From Lederbergia citrea (GTDB lineage Bacteria > Bacillota > Bacilli > Bacillales > Bacillaceae_C), in assembly GCF_018343525.1 (NCBI RefSeq), contig NZ_JAGYPH010000002.1, forward strand, positions 248,001-312,000: 64,000 nucleotides of DNA. The letters run 5' to 3'. The position numbers were made by a program, and so were the translations under genes. Of this stretch, positions 52,500-59,777 are shown piece by piece (within the stretch, counting starts at the first letter, position 1; each line of letters starts with the position of its first letter). The notes under the pieces were generated by a model. The model saw only the letters and a list, made by a program, of their open reading frames with translations, was not told the DNA's origin and ran no database searches.

Positions 52500-52973
52500 A
52501 TGCTTACATTTGAACAGAAACAAGCTATCATTGAATCTTTTCCTCAGTTGACTCGTAAAGAAGTATCATTGAAACGGTTAAATTATCATTTTGAAGACAG
52601 TCTATTTGATAAAACAGTTGTCGTTCATCATCTTCATCCAAATGGAAATGGCTTTGTATATGTGGGAGATTTGCCACAATATAACGCTGATAATAAAGGA
52701 CTCGTTAATATACGAGAAGCATCAGAAGAAGATCTGCGAAAAATTATCGCAGATTCAATAAAATATTTATCTGATGAAGAATCCGAAGAAGTAAGGGAAG
52801 AATCGCCGATTGAACAAGAATGGCGCAATCAAGAGGGCCAGTCGCTCATTCTCATGCATGAAGATATGCTTTGGAATATATACACTGGTTTAAATTTGGA
52901 AGAAAGCTTTGCGTCACAATCAGAAGCTGAACAATATTTACGGGAAGAAGGATTCCGGCCGTACGGAGCTTAA
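52500..52973 (+). CDS. Conserved hypothetical protein
   Basis: 157-residue soluble acidic protein: LTFEQKQAIIESFPQLTRKE, HHLHPNGNGFVYVGDLPQYN, then a helical acidic C-terminal part. I recall similar uncharacterised Bacillus proteins but no function. GAGGG about 9 nt before ATG 52500 favours that start over TTG 52479. A TATACT (52454-52459) with extended TG may be its -10. Terminator at 52982-53008. Confidence 0.65.
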   Translation: MLTFEQKQAIIESFPQLTRKEVSLKRLNYHFEDSLFDKTVVVHHLHPNGNGFVYVGDLPQYNADNKGLVNIREASEEDLRKIIADSIKYLSDEESEEVREESPIEQEWRNQEGQSLILMHEDMLWNIYTGLNLEESFASQSEAEQYLREEGFRPYGA

Positions 52974-52981
52974 TCGCCATT

Positions 52982-53008
52982 AAAGAGGCAATTAAGCTTC
53001 TTTTTTTT
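52982..53008 (+). terminator. Terminator after the hypothetical gene
   Basis: AAGAGGC / GCTTCTT stem with a G-T pair, six-base loop and an eight-base T-run. Confidence 0.82.
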
Positions 53009-53084
53009 GAAGAAGGGAAGGATATATCATCAGTTTATCGAATTACATAGAAGGCGATTAAACTAATAAAGGGGTTTAAATTAA

Positions 53085-53747
53085 ATGAGTCAGCAATATT
53101 GTAACTTTCAAAAGGAAGTTTCGATTACAAAGGAGGTTCGCTTATCCTACTTATTATCACTTCCAGCAGATTATGAAGAAAATAAGAAAAAATCCTATCC
53201 ATTAGTCTTATTTTTACATGGAATGGGTGAGCGCGGGGATGATCTTAATCTTGTTAAATTATATGGACCGCCAAAATTGGCTGAAGAACAAGACTTTCCG
53301 TTTATCCTTGTTTCTCCGCAATGTCCATTATCTAGATATTCCACATGGCATCTTTATATTGATTCTCTTGCAGCTCTCGTTGATGATATCATTGAGCGCT
53401 ATCGTGTCGATGAACAGAGGGTCTATGTTACGGGGCTAAGTATGGGTGGCTACGGAACATGGGAATTAGCCATCCAGTATCCAAGTAAATTTGCCGCAGC
53501 TGTTCCTATTTGCGGTGGTGGTTCGACAGAGCATATTGAGCGGATAAAAGAAGTTCCGGTATGGGCGTTTCACGGTGCCAAGGACGATGTAGTTCCTCTT
53601 GAAGAAAGTGAGATAATGGTAGAGGCGCTTCGAGGTGTAGGTGGAAATGTGAAGTTTACCGTATACCCGGAAGCAGACCACGACTCTTGGACAGAAACTT
53701 ACAATAATCCGGATTTATACTCTTGGCTCTTAAGCCATAAAAAGTAA
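53085..53747 (+). CDS. Prolyl-oligopeptidase/PHB-depolymerase-like esterase
   Basis: 220-residue alpha/beta hydrolase. LFLHGMGERGDD oxyanion region, nucleophile elbow GLSMGG, acid in FHGAKDDVVP and histidine in EADHDSW. No signal peptide, so probably a cytoplasmic carboxylesterase. A SRPBCC protein follows after 17 nt and is likely co-transcribed. Confidence 0.82.
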   Translation: MSQQYCNFQKEVSITKEVRLSYLLSLPADYEENKKKSYPLVLFLHGMGERGDDLNLVKLYGPPKLAEEQDFPFILVSPQCPLSRYSTWHLYIDSLAALVDDIIERYRVDEQRVYVTGLSMGGYGTWELAIQYPSKFAAAVPICGGGSTEHIERIKEVPVWAFHGAKDDVVPLEESEIMVEALRGVGGNVKFTVYPEADHDSWTETYNNPDLYSWLLSHKK

Positions 53748-53764
53748 AGGACGGGGATAGGTAA

Positions 53765-54220
53765 GTGAAACAATGGACAAAGGAAATTGTCATAAATGCT
53801 CCAATTGAGCATATCTGGGATTTGTTTGATGGCTCGCTTGAAAAAATGCAATCGATCATGCCTCAAGTGGTCGAACATATACCAGTGAAAGTGACGGAAG
53901 AATTCGTTGGGAGTGTATACCGCCAACAATACAAAGAGGGAAAACGCATTGAAGAGTATGACGTTGAGACGCTAATATATGTTGATGAACCTAATCAAAA
54001 GAAGTTAAAGATCGGATTTATCCTTGCGAATTGTTTCGACATCACCGCGTTTTATGAGTTAACTAAAATAGATGAAATGAGCACACAATTTCGTTATATA
54101 GCAACGAATAAAGTTCTAAAGTGGTTTCTTAAACCACTTCTGATGTTTTCAAGCGATAAAATAGTTGTTTCTTTTCTAGAACGTGTCAAACACGTAGCAG
54201 AATCTACGTATAAAAAATAA
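53765..54220 (+). CDS. SRPBCC (START/Bet v1-like) ligand-binding protein
   Basis: 151 residues with the helix-grip start WTKEIVINAPIEHIWDLFDG and a long C-terminal amphipathic helix FSSDKIVVSFLERVKHVAES. The family binds lipids or other hydrophobic ligands in an internal cavity. GTG start at 53765. Located directly after an esterase gene; joint action is possible but unproven. Confidence 0.7.
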   Translation: MKQWTKEIVINAPIEHIWDLFDGSLEKMQSIMPQVVEHIPVKVTEEFVGSVYRQQYKEGKRIEEYDVETLIYVDEPNQKKLKIGFILANCFDITAFYELTKIDEMSTQFRYIATNKVLKWFLKPLLMFSSDKIVVSFLERVKHVAESTYKK

Positions 54221-54222
54221 AA

Positions 54223-54246
54223 AACCACTTCTAACAGGAAGTGGTT
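54223..54246 (-). terminator. Terminator of the DUF1761 gene
   Basis: AACCACTTC / GAAGTGGTT stem; the minus-strand exit reads TTTTTTATTTTTT. Confidence 0.8.
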
Positions 54247-54255
54247 GGATAAAAT

Positions 54256-54669
54256 TCACTTAATAAAACAAGCGATGATCATTCCCATAACCGTGAGCGA
54301 AACGACATGATAGCTAGCACTTATAAAAAACAACGTAAGCTTTCTTCCCTCAAAGAAAGTCGGTGAAAGTTCACGGGCACTGGCAATCCCAAGACCTGCT
54401 AAAAAGCCAATTAATGCACCACTTCCAACCGTCACATGATCTAACATACTGATAAATAATGAGAGAACAATAGCAGAGACTATTGCAGCAATCATCGTCA
54501 GCATATACCCAATATTGGCGTTGCTTTTGTTTAATTCCTCTTCTGTTTTACCGAGGCTTTTCATCCATACACTTGCAAATAGGATGGGGGAATACCATAA
54601 AGCGCCAATAACAGTATTAGCCACTACGGCTAATATAATAGCTATGATACTAACTTGAGAAAAGTCCAT
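54256..54669 (-). CDS. DUF1761 membrane protein
   Basis: 137-residue protein with four hydrophobic helices and the DUF1761 opening AVVANTVIGALWYSPILFAS followed by W-M-K-S-LGKTEEEL. Function unknown. GGAGTGAGT fits ATG 54669 (MDFSQVSIIA) better than the upstream start at 54711. Confidence 0.78.
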   Translation of the reverse strand: MDFSQVSIIAIILAVVANTVIGALWYSPILFASVWMKSLGKTEEELNKSNANIGYMLTMIAAIVSAIVLSLFISMLDHVTVGSGALIGFLAGLGIASARELSPTFFEGRKLTLFFISASYHVVSLTVMGMIIACFIK

Positions 54670-54805
54670 ATACTCACTCCTAAAAATCAATATTTTTATC
54701 CAGTTTACCACACTTGGTTTAAACGATTAAATAGATTGAAGGATTGTAAATTATCTGATAGGATTGATTCAAGAGCAAGTCACCTTTACAAGGGGGAAAA
54801 TACAT

Positions 54806-55834
54806 ATGAGTAAACTTAAAGTTGGAGTCATTGGCTGTGGAAGTATTTCGAGATACCGTCATCTTCCTGAATATGCAGCTAACAATCTAGTAGAAATTAC
54901 AGCAGTGTGCGATATCGTTGAATTACGCGCTGATGAGATGGCTGAGAAATACGGAGCTCAAGCTTACACAGATTATGAGAAAATGCTTGCCGAGGCAGAC
55001 ATTGAAATCGTTTCCGTTTGTACACCAAACTACTTACATGCACCTATGTCTATTGCGGCATTAAATGCAGGTAAACATGTTCTATGTGAAAAACCAATGG
55101 CGACTTCACAAGAAGATGCTTTGGCAATGATTGAAGCGGCAAAAGCAAGCGGCAAAAAATTGATGATCGCTCATAACCAACGCTTTGTTCCTTCCCATGC
55201 AAAAGCTAGAGAATTGATAGAAAAAGGCGAAGTTGGCAAGATTCATAGCTTTAGAACTGCTTTCGGACATCCGGGACCAGAAGGTTGGAGTATCGATGGA
55301 AAAGAAAGCTGGTTCTTTAGAAAAGAGGAAGCGTTTATTGGCGCAATGGGCGACCTTGGCGTACATAAAACAGATCTGCTTCGCTATTTACTTGGGGAAG
55401 AATTCGTTGAAGTTGGCGCGTTTGTTGAGTCAAGTGCAAAAGAAAATAGCACAGTCGACGACAATGCCGTTTGTGTATTGAAATCAGAGAGTGGAATCGT
55501 GGGTACGCTTGCAGCAAGCTGGGCGTATGGAAGAGAAGATAACTCCACAATTATTTACGGGGAAAATGCCGTTTTAAGGCTTGAAGACCATCCTGAATAT
55601 TCCTTGGTCGTTCAATACCGTAATGGTGAAACTGTAAACTATGAACTTGGAAAAATCCAGTCTAATGAAGACGGTGGACAAAACAGCACGAGAGTCATTG
55701 AAACTTTTGTTGACAGCATTGTAAACGATACCGTACCTCCTATTAATGGGGAAGAAGGAATGAAATCGTTGAATGTTGTACTTGCTGCGCTTGAATCAAG
55801 CGAAACAAAACAAATTGTACAAGTGAAAAAATAA
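54806..55834 (+). CDS. Gfo/Idh/MocA-family oxidoreductase
   Basis: 342-residue NAD(P)-dependent dehydrogenase acting on sugars or cyclitols. Rossmann motif VGVIGCGSISRYRHLPEY, CTPNYLHAPMSIAALNAGKH, the EKPMA motif (CEKPMATS) with the catalytic-region lysine, and GDLGVHKTDLLRYLLGE with the family His. AGGGGG precedes ATG 54806. It lies upstream of a TIM-barrel isomerase and a sugar ABC transporter, which suggests one catabolic route. Confidence 0.87.
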   Translation: MSKLKVGVIGCGSISRYRHLPEYAANNLVEITAVCDIVELRADEMAEKYGAQAYTDYEKMLAEADIEIVSVCTPNYLHAPMSIAALNAGKHVLCEKPMATSQEDALAMIEAAKASGKKLMIAHNQRFVPSHAKARELIEKGEVGKIHSFRTAFGHPGPEGWSIDGKESWFFRKEEAFIGAMGDLGVHKTDLLRYLLGEEFVEVGAFVESSAKENSTVDDNAVCVLKSESGIVGTLAASWAYGREDNSTIIYGENAVLRLEDHPEYSLVVQYRNGETVNYELGKIQSNEDGGQNSTRVIETFVDSIVNDTVPPINGEEGMKSLNVVLAALESSETKQIVQVKK

Positions 55835-55919
55835 GCGGTATCCATGTCAGGTTAACCCACACCTTAGAAATCAATTTTAAGAAGTGTGTTAAAAAAATAG
55901 AAGGATAGGTGATCTAGCT

Positions 55920-56888
55920 ATGAAACTAGGAGTTTTTACTGTTTTATTCGCGGAAAAATCTTTCGAAGAAATGCTTGACCATGTTAAAGCATCTGGCTTA
56001 CATGCAGTAGAGATTGGTACGGGAGGCTATCCTGGAAATAATCACTGTGACCTTGATGCATTGCTTGAAAGTGAAGAAAAACGCAAAGACTATTTACATC
56101 AAGTAGAGTCTAGAGGGTTAACAATTAGCGCATTCAGCTGTCATGGTAACCCACTATCACCAGACAAAGAACTTGCAAAGAATCACCACGAAACGTTTGT
56201 AAAAACAGTTAAGCTTGCATCATTGTTAAATGTACCTGTTGTTAACACTTTCTCTGGAACACCAGGTGACCAAGAAGATGCGAAATATCCTAACTGGCCA
56301 GTAGCACCGTGGCCAAATGAATTCGGCGACGTTCTAAAATGGCAATGGGAGGAGAAACTTGTCCCTTACTGGAAAGAATGGGGTAAATTCGCTCAAGATC
56401 ACAATGTGAAAATTGGCCTAGAGCTACACGGTGGATTCCTTGTTCACACTCCTTATACTATTTTGAAACTGAGAGAATTAACTTGTGATGCAATCGGAGC
56501 AAACCTTGACCCAAGTCACTTATGGTGGCAAGGAATTGATCCAGTAGCTGCTATTAAAATCTTAGGTAAAGAAAATGCAATCCACCATTTCCATGCAAAG
56601 GATACATATATCGACCAAGATAACGTCAATATGTATGGCCTAACAGATATGCAGCCATACACTGAGCTTCAAACAAGAGCTTGGATGTTCCGCTCTGTTG
56701 GATGCGGCCATGATGTAAAAGAATGGTCAGATATGATGAGTGCACTTCGCACATACGGATATGACTATGTGGTCAGCATTGAGCACGAAGATCCGCTTAT
56801 GTCTGTTGAGGAAGGTTTCCAACGTGCAGTAAGCAACCTGAAATCTGTATTAATAAATGAACAACCTGCTGCAATGTGGTGGGTGTAA
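55920..56888 (+). CDS. Sugar phosphate isomerase/epimerase-like TIM-barrel protein
   Basis: 322-residue AP-endonuclease-family-2 barrel (IolE/xylose-isomerase-like). MKLGVFTVLFAEKSFEEML, HAVEIGTGGYPGNNHC, GLELHGGFLVHTPYT, NLDPSHLWWQGIDP, HFHAKDTYID and VSIEHEDPLMS carry the metal-ligand Glu, Asp and His residues. Probably a sugar or inositol-derivative isomerase working with the dehydrogenase 85 nt upstream. Only an imperfect hairpin lies between them. Confidence 0.85.
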   Translation: MKLGVFTVLFAEKSFEEMLDHVKASGLHAVEIGTGGYPGNNHCDLDALLESEEKRKDYLHQVESRGLTISAFSCHGNPLSPDKELAKNHHETFVKTVKLASLLNVPVVNTFSGTPGDQEDAKYPNWPVAPWPNEFGDVLKWQWEEKLVPYWKEWGKFAQDHNVKIGLELHGGFLVHTPYTILKLRELTCDAIGANLDPSHLWWQGIDPVAAIKILGKENAIHHFHAKDTYIDQDNVNMYGLTDMQPYTELQTRAWMFRSVGCGHDVKEWSDMMSALRTYGYDYVVSIEHEDPLMSVEEGFQRAVSNLKSVLINEQPAAMWWV

Positions 56889-56894
56889 AGAAAA

Positions 56895-57040
56895 GTGGAA
56901 GCGCCCGTTAAGCGACGTACAAACTTATAGGGATTCTGACGAGATAAAGGAAACACGGTGAGCCTGAAAGGCGAACCGATGTTGACTTATCGTAGGAAGA
57001 ATCCTGAAGTTTGCTAGTCGCTGGGCGCTGTAGCTGGACA
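56895..57040 (+). repeat. Dispersed Bacillaceae intergenic repeat with inverted ends
   Basis: Begins GTGGAAGCGCCCGTTAAGCG and ends TAGTCGCTGGGCGCTGTAGC before TGGAC; the AGCGCCC...GCGAC and GTCGC...GGGCGCT ends are inverted repeats. The interior TTGACTTATCGTAGGA and similar strings recur in many Bacillus intergenic regions, from memory. It is noncoding. Confidence 0.7.
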
Positions 57041-57052
57041 AATAAATTCTTT

Positions 57053-57101
57053 TATAACAGCAAAAACCTCGTCCTGAATGGGAGAGGTTTTTGCTGTTAT
57101 A
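57053..57101. terminator. Long perfect hairpin after the isomerase gene
   Basis: TATAACAGCAAAAACCTC and its exact complement (18-bp stem, 13-nt loop). It probably ends the dehydrogenase-isomerase transcript and insulates the lacI promoter. Confidence 0.75.
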
Positions 57102-57133
57102 AACATATTTTGATAAAAATCGACATTTTCCTG

Positions 57134-57162
57134 TTGTAAACGATAACAATTCAATTTATAAT
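57134..57162 (+). promoter_or_regulatory. Sigma-A promoter of the lacI-ABC operon
   Basis: TTGTAA (57134-57139) and TATAAT (57157-57162) with a 17-bp spacer. The expected transcription start is near 57169, just before the first operator. Confidence 0.72.
57135..57148 (+). promoter_or_regulatory. cre site (CcpA operator)
   Basis: TGTAAACGATAACA matches the cre consensus TGWAANCGNTNWCA at every position and overlaps the -35 element, so CcpA would repress when glucose is available. Confidence 0.7.
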
Positions 57163-57170
57163 AAAGTTGT

Positions 57171-57270
57171 TGAAACGTTTCGATGAAAGTAGAGAAAATA
57201 ATATTATTTATTGGTAATTAATTGAAACGTTTCAAAAGTAGTTGGTTGCCATATTTTTGAAACGTTTCAA
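57171..57270 (+). promoter_or_regulatory. Three LacI-family operators
   Basis: TGAAACGTTTCG (57171-57182), TTGAAACGTTTCAA (57222-57235) and TTGAAACGTTTCAA (57257-57270, extending to a 16-bp palindrome at 57256-57271). Centres are 52 and 35 bp apart. Operator 1 lies at the transcription start and operator 3 just before the RBS. The 12-bp core is 2 bp shorter than cre, so it is probably the site of the adjacent LacI-type protein. Confidence 0.78.
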
Positions 57271-57288
57271 ATCAAAGGAGGATGGTAA

Positions 57289-58260
57289 TTGGTTACTTTA
57301 AAAGATGTGGCAAAACGCGCAGGTGTGAGCGTTTCGACCGCATCATATTCCATTAATGGCAGTTCCTTGATTACAAAGGATACAAAGGAAAAAGTACTGA
57401 CTGCAGCAAAAGAAATCGGCTATCGACCCAATGGCCTTGCGAAGAACCTTAAAGAGCAAAAAACAAATATTATTGGATTGTTTTTAAGTGGATTTACCGG
57501 TCCATTCTTTAATGACATGGTGGAAGGCATCCAGGATATTGTGATGAAAAATAACTATGAGCTTGTCGTCTGTGCAACATCTGATACGCACAGATTGCTC
57601 GTGGAAAGGTATGTTGATGGCGCAATCATCCTGAACTACCACATGGAAGACGAGCTTCTCGCCTCACTGGCTAATGAAAGACTACCATGCGTAGTGTTGG
57701 ATCGCGAATTGCAAAATCCATACATAAAAAATGTTCTTCTTCCGAATGAGGAAGGTTCAATCATCGCTGTCCGATATTTATTAGAAAAAGGCCATAAGCG
57801 ATTTGGTTATATCGCTGGATCCGAGGAGTCATATGATGGAGAAACACGTTTGCAAGGGTTCAGGAATGAGCTTTATCATCAAGGAGTGGTTTTTTCGGAT
57901 CAGGATTTAATCCGTGCTGATTTCACGGAAATTAGTGGATACGAGGAAATGAGAAGGTATTTGTCGGAGTCGGATGGCAATCTGCCAACAGCAATCGTTT
58001 GTGCTAATGATGAGATGGCACTTGGAGCAATTAAGGCGATTCAGGAAAAGAACTTAAAAGTTCCAGAAGAAATTGCTGTCGTCGGTTTCGATGACATTTA
58101 TATGTCACATTTTTTTAACCCATCACTTACTACGATTCGAGTTCCAAGAAAGGAATGGGGCATAGCTGCTGCTCAAACATTATTTAAAATGCTAGAACAG
58201 AAGTTTGACTTTGAACCAGATCCTTTGAAGGTTGAATTAATGAACCGAACTTCGGGCTAA
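57289..58260 (+). CDS. LacI/GalR-family transcriptional regulator
   Basis: 323 residues. N-terminal HTH and hinge: VTLKDVAKRAGVSVSTASYS, then INGSSLITKDTKEKVLTAAK and IGYRPNGLAKNLK. The periplasmic-binding-like effector domain has IIGLFLSGFTGPFFNDMVEG, FGYIAGSEESYDGETRLQGF and VVGFDDIYMSHFFNPSLTTI. TTG start with AAAGGAGG 6 nt upstream. Three operators and a cre site precede it, pointing to autoregulation and control of the downstream ABC sugar transporter. Confidence 0.9.
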   Translation: MVTLKDVAKRAGVSVSTASYSINGSSLITKDTKEKVLTAAKEIGYRPNGLAKNLKEQKTNIIGLFLSGFTGPFFNDMVEGIQDIVMKNNYELVVCATSDTHRLLVERYVDGAIILNYHMEDELLASLANERLPCVVLDRELQNPYIKNVLLPNEEGSIIAVRYLLEKGHKRFGYIAGSEESYDGETRLQGFRNELYHQGVVFSDQDLIRADFTEISGYEEMRRYLSESDGNLPTAIVCANDEMALGAIKAIQEKNLKVPEEIAVVGFDDIYMSHFFNPSLTTIRVPRKEWGIAAAQTLFKMLEQKFDFEPDPLKVELMNRTSG

Positions 58261-58364
58261 TGTGGTTGACCTGAAACAATGTGGAATCTAGAAGGAGTTT
58301 TCTCTTATTAAGGACGAGCTCTATTTTTACCAATATAATTTATTACATTAGGAGTGAATCATCT

Positions 58365-59750
58365 ATGAAAAAGCTATTCTCACTTTTAGCAGTACTAGCT
58401 CTTGTATTCTCTTTAGTAGCTTGTTCAAGCGCGAAAGAGACTAGTAAAGATAAAGATAAAGACAAAGGCAACAAAGAAGAAAAACAAGAAGAAGTTACAA
58501 TTACTTATGCAAACTGGACAGTAGGTACGGAAGAAGAGAATAATCTTGAGCGTCTCATGCTTAAAGCTTTTGAAGAAAAGTACCCACACATCAAAGTGAA
58601 AATTGATGAAGCTGTCAACACATCTGATTGGAACGGTACGTTATCCGCTGCAGCAAGTGCTGGGAAAATGCCTGACGTCTTTATGCTTTCTCAGTTACCG
58701 CTTGCTCTTTCCAACGACTGGCTTTTAGACCTAAATGAATTAACAGCCGCAGATTCAGACTTTGAAAACGTTCCTGAAGTTGTTCGCCAATCGACAATGT
58801 TTAATGACAAAGTTGTTGCATTGCCATATGCTCAGCATTTCTTAGGATATTTTGTGAACAAGGATTTATTTAATGCAGCGAATCTTGACTACCCTGAAAT
58901 GGGTTCATCTCTTGCAGAGTTTACTGCAGCAGTAAAAGACGTAACGAATGTGAATGAAGGGGTAGCTGGACTTAATCATCCATTCTCTATTCCTGATTGG
59001 TACCCTGCTGCTGCAAGTGCAGATATGGGCTGGTACACATACAAAGATGGCGAATATGCACTTGATAGTAAAGAGTTCATTGCTGGAGTTAACTTTGCCA
59101 AAGAAGTTGCAACGAATGGCTATGCATATGAGTCTCTAACAGATGATCAAAAAGCAAACTTTAACGGCGAAAACCCAGAAGAAGTATGGATGGCCGGCGA
59201 AATTGGCCTTAAATGGGATGGAACATGGACTTCTGCAAGTTTAGCTGAAAATGCTGGCTTCGAATTTGATTTTATTGGTATTCCAGGTGGAAGAACTGTT
59301 ATTACAAATGACTTGCTAGGAATTTCTAAATCTACAAAACATGCAGAAGAAGCATATTTATTCGCGAAATGGATGTCATTCGGTAAAGAAGGATTTATGA
59401 AACGGATGGAAATTGCTGATAAAGAAGGTAAAACGGTTAACACATTACCTGTAAACAGCGATCAGGAAATCCTGGACGAGTACTTCTCGCAATTGGACGT
59501 GCCTGGTGTACGCAAAGCCTATGATCATCTAAATGAAGCAATCTTAGAGCCGGTTAAAACCGTGCCTGGATTTGTCCAATCAAGATGGGAAGCTCCGACG
59601 GGCATTAAAGTAGGGGAAGAAGAAAATGCGACGATTGCACAAATGATTGACAGCTTTGTCAGAGGAGAGCTGAAGGTCGAAGATTATGCAACTCAATTGA
59701 ATCAATTAGCTAATGAAAAAAGCAAGGAAGCATTAGAGGCTTTAGAATAA
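58365..59750 (+). CDS. Sugar ABC transporter substrate-binding lipoprotein
   Basis: 461-residue extracellular solute-binding protein, family 1. Signal peptide with lipobox SLVAC at about residue 20, a Lys/Asp-rich linker, then VTITYANWTVGTEEENNLER, PDVFMLSQLPLALSNDWLLD, KVVALPYAQHFLGYFVNKDL and GEIGLKWDGTWTSASLAENA. AGGAG about 10 nt before ATG 58365; the longer frame from 58281 lacks an RBS. It delivers an unidentified oligosaccharide to the permeases downstream. No ATPase gene is visible; Bacillus often shares MsmX. Confidence 0.88.
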   Translation: MKKLFSLLAVLALVFSLVACSSAKETSKDKDKDKGNKEEKQEEVTITYANWTVGTEEENNLERLMLKAFEEKYPHIKVKIDEAVNTSDWNGTLSAAASAGKMPDVFMLSQLPLALSNDWLLDLNELTAADSDFENVPEVVRQSTMFNDKVVALPYAQHFLGYFVNKDLFNAANLDYPEMGSSLAEFTAAVKDVTNVNEGVAGLNHPFSIPDWYPAAASADMGWYTYKDGEYALDSKEFIAGVNFAKEVATNGYAYESLTDDQKANFNGENPEEVWMAGEIGLKWDGTWTSASLAENAGFEFDFIGIPGGRTVITNDLLGISKSTKHAEEAYLFAKWMSFGKEGFMKRMEIADKEGKTVNTLPVNSDQEILDEYFSQLDVPGVRKAYDHLNEAILEPVKTVPGFVQSRWEAPTGIKVGEEENATIAQMIDSFVRGELKVEDYATQLNQLANEKSKEALEALE

Positions 59751-59777
59751 AGCCATATTACTGGGAGGTTTGATAGT

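Noticed and set aside
57222..57270. TGAAACGTTTCA palindromes as cre sites
   Set aside because: They are 12 bp with the CG centre flanked directly by AAA/TTT, two bases shorter than the 14-bp cre consensus; the separate site at 57135-57148 does fit cre.
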